Of a stretch of 29,507 bases of DNA, positions 21,114 through 29,507 are shown piece after piece (the first letter of the stretch is position 1; the number at the start of each line of letters is the position of its first letter). Origin of the DNA: Cephalotrichum gorgonifer (Eukaryota > Ascomycota > Sordariomycetes > Microascales > Microascaceae). The notes under the pieces are model-generated. The model had not been told where the DNA came from. It did not search any database and saw only the letters and a list, made by a program, of their open reading frames with translations. Position numbers and translations under genes: made by a program. The DNA lies in NCBI GenBank assembly GCA_900312665.1, contig ONZQ02000007.1, forward strand, positions 1,683,297 to 1,712,803, read 5' to 3'.

Positions 21114-22411
21114 GTCTGGGCTGTCGCCTGGCTTGGTGGAGAGACTTTGGGTGCTGGGGATGGGAGGTGAGGAGGGGAGACGGGAGACGGGGTCTTACGG
21201 GCAGTGCCCCTTGTACGAAATCCGTTGTATTATTGTGAATCTATCAAACATGGCTGTTTTTTCTGACCTAGTGTGAGCTAATACCTACCTTGGAGCCCCA
21301 GTAGGAGAGGTGGACACTGCATTGCTAGTGAGAGGCGAGGAACGATATGATTGTGGTCCGAGGAGGTAGTCGGGAAGGAAGGGAAACTGAAGAAGAGAAG
21401 GAAGCTACGGCTGAGCCTGTGTGGATTCACTCATTCCTCAATGTCGTGGGATGCACCTTCTTCGCCTAGCACCGAGCAGATGCGAGGGCAATGTCACATG
21501 CAATTGTAAATGTATTACTTGGTAGCAGGTGCCCTGTAGTACCCGACGCAGTAAAGCAACCAAGGTCGCAATACATGTAGGGTATCCTGCATCTACTTTA
21601 GCCTTACATCAACAGCATAACACTACTGCAACTAGGGACAAAAAGGAATACTATGCACGGGTCAGTTACAAGATTCAGATGTCAAAAGGATTAGAGAGAC
21701 CAGGCCGCCCAGGACCGGGGATCCTTCCAAGAAGATGAGCAATCGTGTGGAAGAGCAGCGCTAAATTTGGTCCCTTCCACCCACTGAGCCGGAAACCCAC
21801 GGCGGGTCGGCCATTGCTTTTGGCGCCGCCCACCCTCCCCGGCTAGCGCGTCAAGCAAGCTCGAACCAGCCAAGCGACCGCAGCTCCGCCTCCGTGTTTC
21901 ACCCGTTCTTTCGCACTTGGGAAGGCGAAACTACATGATACTATACCAGGCAAGAAAGAATATTGGAGCTCCCGTCTGCTCTGCCGCGAACTTCGCTCCC
22001 CCCACCTCACTGTCACGACGGAGAAACTTCTCCTGCGCCGCCTAACGCCTGGCGCTTCAATTCTTCTGTCATCGCATTTGGCGTCTCGCATTCTTTGATT
22101 GCTCTTAGCAGCTCGAAAGGAAAAAAGAAAGCTCGTCGCTTTGCTAATTCATGTCTGTTTATTCGTCATCGCTGCTGCAGTCGTCATCACTCGTACCTCT
22201 CGCATCCTTCCCGACGCGACAGTCGAGCTCCCGACCTCACCCCGCCCCGCACGCCCCAGCAAGGCGTTCCGCCACTACCACTACCACTACAACCACAACC
22301 ACCCCCGAAGTTATATCCGCCTCCTCGACTTTGTAATCGACACTACGGCCGAAACCCAAGCCGCGGTCGGACCGAGACGATAGACAACCACCCCCCCTTA
22401 TCCTCCTCGAC
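21114..22411 (+). promoter_or_regulatory. intergenic: MRPL10 3' region and MVP1 leader
   Basis: No gene is recognised. The 3' part is C/T-rich and holds an upstream ATG ORF (22151-22336, 61 codons) that ends 75 nt before the MVP1 ATG. It contains a CACTAC/ACAACC repeat at about 22274-22302 encoding a Thr run. If transcription starts upstream of 22151, this would be a uORF. A GCTAAT...GCTGCAG string at 22142-22180 could also be the end of a leader intron. Confidence 0.4.
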
Positions 22412-25400
22412 ATGTCCCTCTTCGGCACGTCCCCGCCCGGCGAAAGCCCGGACCTCTCATCCAGCCGCTCCCGCAACCTCTTCGACGACGACCAGCCCTC
22501 CAGATCCTCGACCTCCCTCTTCGACGATGACGACGCCGACGGGCGCTCCGGCTCGCCCTGGGACATGCCCACGCCGCGCCGAAAGTCGCGCGCCGACCTC
22601 GTCAGCACCCTCCTGCGCCGCGCCGACGTGCCCGAGTCCTACGTCGGGGCCTTCGACAAGGTCCTCGAGGAGGACGACGGGCCGAGCCTGGGGAAGATCG
22701 GGCGCGCCGGCGTGAACAGGGTGTTTGCGGCGGGGAGGATCAGCTCCGAGAGGAAGGCCGAGATACTAGACATTGTGGGCGCCGGCGCCGGCGGAGGAGG
22801 GGAGCTGGGGAGGAACGAGTTTAATGTTCTGCTGGCTCTCGTGGGGCTCGCGCAGGAGGGCGAGAGTGTTAGTCTTGACGCCGTTGACGAGCGGCGGAGA
22901 GGTGAGTTTGCTTGAGCATTTCTTTTGGTTTTTTCCGAGTTTTTGATTTGTCGCTGCCCTTTCATCTCCTTCGAGCCAGCAGCAGCAGCCGCCATCTGCG
23001 ATGCAGCTCTCTGCGTGCGCCAACGCAACCCTGGTGGCGATCTGCATATCCACTATCCAGGTGGTCTCCGTCATATCTCCTATCAGGTCAGACCTCATCC
23101 CCTTGTCCGCAGATAGCCACCTCGCCCACGGCTCGATCATTCCCGGGGGGGCCACAGCTGCACTGATTGGCTGTCGCATTTTCCCATTCGAGCTGTATGG
23201 GCGAGCGAGCTATCGAATGTAGCAATTTGCGGGGAGGGGCGCGGCGGGTACTCATACGGAGAGTACTTCCTCGTTCGTACCTCTTGCGGCACCACACACC
23301 CCCGTCATCTGTCGTGCTCCATTCATTCTCAGGGTCCAACTAAAATTGTCGAGGCGTTTTTGTCAGAAGGGCGTTTTGTTTTGTCCACATAGAGCTCGCA
23401 TCTAATTCTAACACTCGCCGAAAAATCTCCAGATCTCCCCCAACCCAAGCTCATCGGAATTAACGCCGAGCCGGAATTGGCCGTCTCCGAGCTGGCCGCG
23501 AAGCCGCCGCAGAAGCCCATCAAGGAAGAGCAACATCGCCAGCGGAACGACGACGACGACCACCACCACCAGCCCGGCCCATCGACACCACCCCGGACGA
23601 GTCCGACCATGGACTTCCCGCCCGACCCCGAGGCGGACCCGTGGAACACGCCTGACATGCACAAAGGCCACAACCACGCCAACACCAACGCCAACACCAA
23701 CACCAACAGCGTTCGACCGCCCCCCAAGGCGGCTCCCAGCGGATCCGCGTCGGATAACACCGACCCCACCGACTCGGACGCGGATAGCTTCCCGTCTGTG
23801 AGCATGTCGACCCCGGCGCCTTCGACCCAACCTGCGCCGCCGTTCTCCAAACCGCCGGGCTCTCCATCCCGCCATACCGCAGCTACCTCGGCGTCACAGC
23901 CGATCCTCCCATCCAGCGTCGGCACCGGCGGCGGCTGGGAGAGGGGAGGGTTCTACGATGCTGGCCAGAATACGCTCGGCTCCCCCGGCGGCTTCGGCGA
24001 CACGCTGCGGGGCGGTCACCCCGCCAACCCGTTCGGCAGCAACCCGCGGATGTCCACGGGCGGACAGTCCGGCGGGTCGGGCCTGGCGCCGACGGGCGTG
24101 AGCGGGCGGACGGGGAATTCCCTGGAGGAGGTCATCACGCTCACCCTCATGCCAGAGAAGGAGGGCTTCTTCCTGTTCCAGCACCACAACTACGAGGTCA
24201 CGAGCTCGAGGCGGGGGAGCAAGGTCGTGAGGCGGTACAGCGACTTTGTGTGGCTGCTGGAGTGTCTGCATAAGCGGTATCCCTTCAGGGCGCTGCCGCC
24301 GCTGCCGCCGAAGCGGGTTGCTGGTGAGTTCTTTTTTTTGGGCCCCCTCCCCACCGGGTTGAGGGTTGGGGAAGGGGTGACTTAGCGAGAGAGAGTCCGT
24401 ATCGGGTTCAGTGCTGACAGTCATGTTTCTAGTCAACGGCAACCACTTTTCGAATGACCGGGCGTTCATGGAGAAACGGCGCCGAGGCCTGGCGAGGTTC
24501 CTGGGCGCTCTAGTTCGCCACCCGGTGCTTGGCCAGGAGCAGCTCGTCGTGATGTTCCTCACCGTCCCGACTGTAAGTCCCCCCGCTCCCGGCCGGGTCC
24601 CGACTATATCAAATATTCAATGGCCCCCCTGTTCCCCAACCCTTGCCTACCTTTACCCCAAGCACCCGTCCCTCCATCGACTAACACCCGGACCCTTCAG
24701 GAGCTCGCCGTCTGGCGCAAGCAAGCTACCATCTCCGTCCAGGACGAGTTCGAAAACCGCGCCCTGCCCCCCACGCTTGAGGACTCCCTCCCCCCGACCC
24801 TCGAGGAGCTCTTCGCCCGCTCCCGCCTCGGCATCCGGCGCTCGGCGGACCTCTACACGACCACCTGCAACGTCATGGACCGGCTCGTCAAGCGCACCGA
24901 GGGCGTGGCGGCGGACCACGGGCGCATAGCGCTCTCGCTCGCATCCCTAACGGAGGCGAGCCCGGACGTGTACGCGACCGACACGAGCGAGGTGGCGCTG
25001 CTGAACGACGGGCTGGTGGCGCTCAGCAAGCACCTCCGCACGGGGCAGGGCCTGCTGGAGGACGAGAGCCGCGCGTGGGAGGCGGGCGTGCTGGAGGACC
25101 TGAAGAGGCAGCGGGACGGGCTCGTGAGCATGCGCGACCTGTTCGACAGGCGGGAGAGGCTGGACAGGGACAACATCGCGTACCTGGAGAGGAGGATCGA
25201 GGCGAACGAGGGGAGGCTGGTGGGGCTTAGGGAGAGGGAAGGGGGCGCGAAGCCCGGGGAGGTGGAGAAGGTTGCGGAGTCGATAATCAAGGTATGCTTT
25301 CTGCCGTCACCCACTGACCTCCTTTAAATGCCTTTTTTTTTTGCTAACGAAAACCTCCCCCAATCAGGACAAGCAGAGCATCGTGCACCAGCACAACAGG

Positions 25401-25577
25401 TCCATCTTCGTCAAGGAGTGCCTCCGCGACGAGCTGCGGTACTTCCAGGCGTCGCAGTACCACGTGTCGCGGTGGTGCCAGGACTGGGCGCAGGAGAGGG
25501 TCAAGTACGCCGAGGTGCTGGCGGATAACTGGCGGGGTCTGCTGGACGAGCTGGAGGGGATGCCGCTTGGGGAGTGA
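22412..25577 (+). CDS. mvp1: Sorting nexin Mvp1 (SNX8-type PX-BAR protein)
   Basis: Mvp1 works in endosome-to-Golgi and vacuolar protein sorting by binding PI3P membranes (family knowledge). Five exons: 22412-22901, 23433-24323, 24433-24572, 24701-25291 and 25368-25577, giving 773 aa. Introns are 531, 109, 128 and 76 bp; all have GT..AG ends and CTAAC or CTGAC branch strings, and every phase closes. Exon 1 encodes an acidic N-terminus (SLFGTSP, LFDDD) and an EH-like helical domain (about 63-160). Exon 2 begins DLPQPKL, then a long low-complexity linker rich in Pro, Asn, Thr and Gly. The PX domain (about 392-510) holds Arg430-Arg431-Tyr-Ser-Asp-Phe, PPLPPKR, and VNGNHFSNDRAFMEKRR across the exon 2/3 junction. 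Exons 4-5 (508-773) are helical and charged, the BAR-like part. Length exceeds the yeast protein mainly through the linker. Confidence 0.94.
23248..23266. repeat. GTACTC-7-GAGTAC inverted repeat in MVP1 intron 1
   Basis: GTACTC (23248-23253) and GAGTAC (23261-23266) are exact reverse complements around ATACGGA. The same motif family occurs in the gene-poor left third, here inside the unusually long first intron. Confidence 0.6.
23671..23709 (+). repeat. coding hexanucleotide repeat (CCAACR)n in MVP1
   Basis: Repeats of CCAACA/CCAACG encode the ANTNANTNTN tract of the Mvp1 linker. The unit is a multiple of three, so length changes would keep the frame. Confidence 0.7.
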
Positions 25578-26483
25578 GCCCTTTTTCTCTCTCTCCGTCC
25601 GTGAGGTGAGACCTGTGGATATATATATGGGTTGGCATATGGAGGAGTAGGATGTAAGTTGACGAGGATGAGGAAGGAAGGAAGGAGTGGCTAGGGAGAG
25701 AGTGAGGGGTGAGAGGTTGTATATTTGTCTGGGCGAGCACGATACCTCCATCGCTTCGCCCGTTTTACTGTTTATTGCTTTGCTTGTTTCACCCGTCTAC
25801 TGTTTTACTCGCGTCTGGTGGTTTTTTGTTCTCCTCATCCCGCTCGTTTTCTTTTCACAGCATGGCAATTTGTTTTGTTCTTACTTACCCCATCTGTTTT
25901 ATGCTAGCCATGAGGTTGTTTAGCCGCCTGGGTCTGTGGGTGTTTCCGTGTAATACAGGGTGTTTCCGTGTAATACAGGGTGTTTATAAGTGTATGTTTT
26001 TTTGGCCTTCTCCCTCTGTGTGTCTATGTGTTGTCTTGTCTGTGTTTTTTATTAGACATAATCACAACGAACCCAACCCACATGAACCTTTACCTCGATG
26101 GATCAATGCCCTCGTTGCCTCGTCGTCTTCGGGCTCTGGGGAGCTTTCTTCGGAGAGGGTACGCTACTGGTTGAACCCACGGCTGGACCCGGTAAAGCAT
26201 GGATGTGGATATGGATGTGGATGATATCTGGGCCTGATCGCGGAACCATCATCGCACAAGCAACTCCGAACCCCAACAAGGAAGAGTCCTCTATCACATC
26301 ATGTACAACTACCACAGCCTTCAATACAAAATCTAGCTCTGTAAATAAAAAGGGGAGACCAAGCGTTTATACCAAAAAAAGCCACCGGAGAACCACCCCC
26401 TGGGTCTCCGTGCCTCGTCTAGTTTTTTTTTCCAATCTAACTAACACACACACGAAACACAGACACTGATACTCACACTACCA
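25578..26483. other. convergent intergenic region MVP1 / ILV3
   Basis: No gene is recognised; it is A/T-richer than the flanking exons and probably holds both 3' UTRs. It includes an ATATATATAT stretch near 25619, a 20-bp tandem duplication at 25941-25980 and a GGATGT/GGATAT repeat at about 26201-26223. Confidence 0.5.
25941..25980. repeat. exact 20-bp tandem duplication
   Basis: The unit TGTTTCCGTGTAATACAGGG occurs twice back to back, followed by TGTTT, the start of a third unit. Confidence 0.9.
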
Positions 26484-28643
26484 CTACCACCACTTCAGGT
26501 CCCGATCCGTAACGGCGCCGTGGCTCGCATCGCCCACGAGCCTCGCGTACTTGGCCAGCACGCCCCTCGTGACCTTTGGCTCGAAGCCCTTCCACTCGCT
26601 CCGCCTCTTCTCCATCTCCTCGTCCGAGACGTCGACGTCCAGCCTATTCCCGACCGCGTCGATCGTAACCACGTCCCCGTCCCTGACCAGCGCCAAGGGG
26701 CCGCCCACGGCCGCCTCGGGCACGACGTGGCCCACGATGAAGCCGTGGCTGGCGCCGCTGTACCTACCGTCCGTCACGAGCGCGACGTTGGTGAGCCCGG
26801 CGCCCATGATGGCCGCGCTGGCGCGGAGCTGCTCAGGCATACCCGGACCGCCCTTGGGCCCCTCGTTCCTGACGATGAGGACCAGGTTCCCGTCCTCGAC
26901 TCTGATCTTGCCCGCGGAGAGCGCGTCGTCCAGCTCGTGCTCCTTGTTGAAGACACGCGCGAAGCCCGTGAAGCTCAGACCCTCCTTGCCGGTGATCTTG
27001 GCGACGGCGCCGCCGGGGGCGAGGTTGCCCCGAAGAATGCGGATGTGGCCCGTCTTCTTGATGGGGTCGGACAGGGGGCGGATGATCTTCTGGTTCGGGT
27101 CGAGCGAGGGCCAGTCGGCGACGTTCTCGGCGAGGGTGCGGCCCGTCACGGTGGGGATGGAGCCGTCGATGTAGCCGGCCGCCACGAGCATCTTGAGAAT
27201 CGCGGGGGTGCCGCCGATCTTGTACAGGTCCTCCATGTAGTACCTGCCCGAGGGGGCCAGGTCGGCGAGGAAGGGCGTGCGGTTGGAGGCCCTATCGACG
27301 TCGTCGAGCGTCAGGGGAACGTCGGCCGTGTTGGCCATGGCGAGGAAGTGGAGCACGCCGTTGGTTGAGCCGCCGAGGATCATGGTCAGCACGAGGGCGT
27401 TCTCGAACGAGGCGCGCGTGAGGAGGTCGCGCGGGCGGATGTCCTTCTCCATGACGACCTTGATGGCCTCGGCGGCCTGCTCGCACTCCCTGGCCTTCTC
27501 GGGGCTCGTGGCCGGGAAAGACGAGGATCCGGGCAGGGTCAGGCCCATGGCCTCAATGGCGGTGGCCATGGTGTTGGCGGTGTACATGCCTCCGCAGGCT
27601 CCGGCTCCCGGGCAGGCGTGGCGCTCGATGTCGGTCATGACGTCGGAGGGGGTGCGCCCCTCCTCGCCGGGGCGGGCCTTGGCGTGGAGCTTGCCGTAGT
27701 TGAGGGCTCCGGAGGCCTCGTAGCAGGTGGAGATGTTGATGTGGTCCTCGAGGAGGTTGGAGTAGCCCTTCTTGATGGTGCCGCCGTAGATCATGAGGAA
27801 GGGGCGGTTGTGGCGGGCGGCGGCCATGATGACTCCGGGCATGTTCTTGTCGCAGCCGGGGATGGAGATGTTGGCGTCGTGGTGCTGGGCGCAGGTCATG
27901 GTCTCGATGCTGTCGGCGATGATTTCGCGGGTCTGGAGGGAGTAGCGCATGCCTGGGAAGGGGGGGTGGATGTTAGCAGGAGTGGAGAAGGTGCCGAGGG
28001 GAAAAAGGGGTGGGGGTGGGGAACGGGGAACCGTGGAAAAGGCACGGGGGGGATGCGAACCTTCTCCTCCCATGGTGATAGCGTCGGATACACCGACGGT
28101 GTTGAACTGCCAGGCGATCATGTCACGGCTCTCGACAGCTCGCTTGACAGTCTTTCCGAGGTCGAGCACTACGACGTCTGTTAGCTCCTCGCCACGCGCA
28201 AGGGAAATCGGTCTCAAGTGTCTATCCACCTCTTGGCAGACTCACAATGCATGCTTTAAGACAGAGAGAGAGAAAGGTTAGCAGGCCTGCCTCACTCTCA
28301 CATGTATTCGTTACCAGGGGGGGCGCAGAGCGAACTCACTTGCACGGGTTTCCCTCCCACCACACGGTGGCAATGCCGACCTGCGGCGCATTCTTCATCA
28401 TGTCCTCGTTCGGGACACCGGCGCCGTAAAGCATAGCCTTGGGGGAGGAGACGGCCTGTTAGTACCCGCGGCTGGACAGGGTGGATGGGCCCCCCGGGAA
28501 GAACTCACCTGTGCGCCGGGGAACTCGTGGCCCTTGGTGACGGAGTGGGACCACCTGTTAAGGGGCCCACCGGCGGGGAGGGACCTGAATTGGGGGAAGG
28601 CCTTCATGCCTTCGGGCTCGGGCCTTGAGGTGTTGTCGGCCAT
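26484..28643 (-). CDS. ILV3: Dihydroxy-acid dehydratase (IlvD/Edd family)
   Basis: The enzyme dehydrates 2,3-dihydroxy-isovalerate and -methylvalerate to the 2-oxo acids in valine and isoleucine synthesis, using an Fe-S cluster. Exons on the minus strand: 28643-28509, 28437-28340, an 8-nt micro-exon 28253-28246, 28168-28061 and 27952-26484, giving 605 aa. The four introns (71, 86, 77, 108 bp) all have CTAAC branch sites. Splicing rebuilds GNPC-NMH-LLDLGKTV and ITMGGEG-MRYSLQ. Probable cluster ligands are Cys77 (GNPC), Cys150 (GCDKNMPG) and Cys236 (GACGGMYTANTM); LPGSSSFPA and GGSTNGVLH are also present. The first 30 residues (MADNTSRPEPEGMKAF...) do not look like a mitochondrial presequence, although classical Ilv3 is mitochondrial. 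This may therefore be an ILV3-type paralogue with another location, so the symbol is less certain than the family. Confidence 0.9.
28246..28253 (-). other. 8-nt micro-exon of the ILV3-type gene
   Basis: On the minus strand, AAAG|CATGCATT|GTGAGT places 8 nt between an acceptor and a consensus donor. It completes the Asn codon (AA|C), adds Met-His, and gives the first base of TTG (Leu). The result is the family motif NPCNMHLLDL. Skipping it joins AA to TGCTCG, shifts frame and hits a stop about 15 codons later. Reading through into the next intron gives a stop after NMHCESAKRWIDT. Confidence 0.88.
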
Positions 28644-29483
28644 TGTGTGGGGTTGAGAGGGTCGAGTTTACGGGGGGGTGTAGGGTGGTTATACGGAGGT
28701 CAGGCTCCAAATGTCTAGAGAGTTGGTCGAGTTAGCAGGCCGGGAAGAACGAACGAAGTGTAAGTGGACCTATGGAGGGGGGGAAGAAGAGGTTCTTCTG
28801 CGGAAGGGGGTAGTGAGGGGTCGAAAGGGTACTCACCGTCACGGGCTGAGAGAGCTACGTTGACTGAGATGTAGCCTGGATATAGACAGGTAGGGTAGAG
28901 TTGGAGGTTAGGGATTAGTTAAGATTGGGTATTAAGTTGAATCAGGTCAAGTCGTAAAGAGGAAAGAGGATGATCTCAGATATTGGGTCTTTGCGAGAGA
29001 GAGGGAGAAAGAGTTGGGGGCTCGGGGGACTATTCAAATGTTTTGTTCTCTGGCTTAATTTCCCCAACGTGATGGTGCGAGAAGTGGGTAGGGAAGACGT
29101 CAAACCCCGCGGCGGGGTACAAGTTTAGGTGGAGAAAAAAGTAGCTGAAAGGAGGGACCACCGCTGCCGGGAAGGGGGAAAGGGGTACAACAGGCTAAAA
29201 CGTCTCCTTACGGAGTACGACCATACCAACATACACGAGTATCGTGCTACCCGTTTGCTTGTACTTGAATACGGGCGTGAGGTTAGGCCGCCAGGCGGGC
29301 CACTAGGGCGAGTCCGTCTAGACCTGTCTAGGGATAGCCTCTCGGGGGGAGTGAAGAAGGAAGGAAAGGGGGGGGTGGGGACGGAAAGGAAGGGGGGCTT
29401 TTACCTGCATTGGTTCTCCTCCTCTCGGATAGAAAAAAGTCCAAGGATCGCATTGGGAGAGAAGAGAACAAAGAGGAGCGAAA
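28644..29483 (-). promoter_or_regulatory. upstream region and 5' leader of the ILV3-type gene
   Basis: No coding ORF is seen. A probable leader intron is listed separately. Further upstream the plus strand is purine-rich with long G runs (about 29343-29397). A TACGGAGTAC/GTACTTGAATACGGG stretch at 29209-29275 belongs to the GTAC family. A second acceptor-like string, TATATCCAG on the minus strand near 28880, may mark another leader intron. Confidence 0.45.
28715..28836 (-). other. probable 5' UTR intron of the ILV3-type gene
   Basis: On the minus strand, donor GTGAGT starts at 28836, branch TGCTAAC lies at 28737-28731, and acceptor TCTAG ends at 28715 (122 bp). The exon just upstream has no ATG, so this intron appears to lie wholly in the leader and would not add a targeting sequence. 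Confidence 0.65.
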
Positions 29484-29502
29484 GGGGGGGGGGGGGGGGG
29501 GG
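29484..29502. repeat. poly-G homopolymer near window end
   Basis: Nineteen consecutive G bases, followed only by TTGGG. Likely an assembly edge. Confidence 0.9.
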
Positions 29503-29507
29503 TTGGG

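Noticed and set aside
23329..23925. 198-codon minus-strand ORF
   Set aside because: Antisense to MVP1 exon 2; low-complexity Val/Trp/Gly runs arise from the repeat-rich linker.
26520..27368. 282-codon plus-strand ORF
   Set aside because: Antisense shadow of the large exon of the ILV3-type gene; Arg/Val/Gly-rich with no domain.
28021..28061. Early reading of 27953-28060 as coding
   Set aside because: The frame is open, but the family sequence runs directly from GGEG to MRYSLQ, and a GCTAAC branch site and CAG acceptor are present, so an intron is preferred.

Overview
The window reads as filamentous ascomycete nuclear DNA, most likely a Sordariomycete. Six protein-coding genes carry short introns (65-191 bp, plus one of 531 bp) with GT..AG ends and CTAAC/CTGAC branch sites. 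Their products are fungal: a Chs7 chitin synthase export chaperone, a GH47 mannosidase, mitochondrial ribosomal protein uL15m, the sorting nexin Mvp1 and a dihydroxy-acid dehydratase. The class-level placement is inference from protein character; no marker gene was compared.

Layout. Bases 1 to about 9,600 form a gene-poor left third. I recognise no gene there, only short dispersed GTAC-centred palindromes, a perfect 12-bp-arm hairpin, a diverged 27-bp repeat and one unusually long unidentified minus-strand ORF (8632-9642). From 10,094 on, the window is gene-dense: chs7 (+, 3 exons), a DUF3716-like predicted nuclear protein (+, 2 exons), a GH47 alpha-1,2-mannosidase (-, 2 exons), MRPL10/uL15m (+, 2 exons), MVP1 (+, 5 exons) and an ILV3-type dehydratase (-, 5 coding exons including an 8-nt micro-exon). 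The DUF3716 and GH47 genes converge, as do MVP1 and ILV3. GH47 and MRPL10 diverge from a 1.5-kb shared upstream region.

The exon structures were rebuilt by hand from splice signals, reading phase and family motifs. In every case the phases close, and conserved motifs are restored across the junctions: NPC-NMH-LLDL in ILV3, MES-FWFAETLKY and NTEAHPF in GH47, and the PX domain in MVP1. These genes do not form a cluster or pathway. They are housekeeping functions: cell-wall synthase trafficking, N-glycan trimming, mitochondrial translation, endosomal sorting and branched-chain amino-acid synthesis.

I see no tRNA, rRNA, CRISPR array or intact transposon. The most interesting points are the ILV3 gene architecture (micro-exon, a stop-free 108-bp intron with a weak donor, no evident mitochondrial presequence), the dispersed GTAC palindromes, and the DUF3716-like protein with its Cys cluster. 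The window starts in a 13-base C run and ends just after a 19-base G run, which suggests contig edges.
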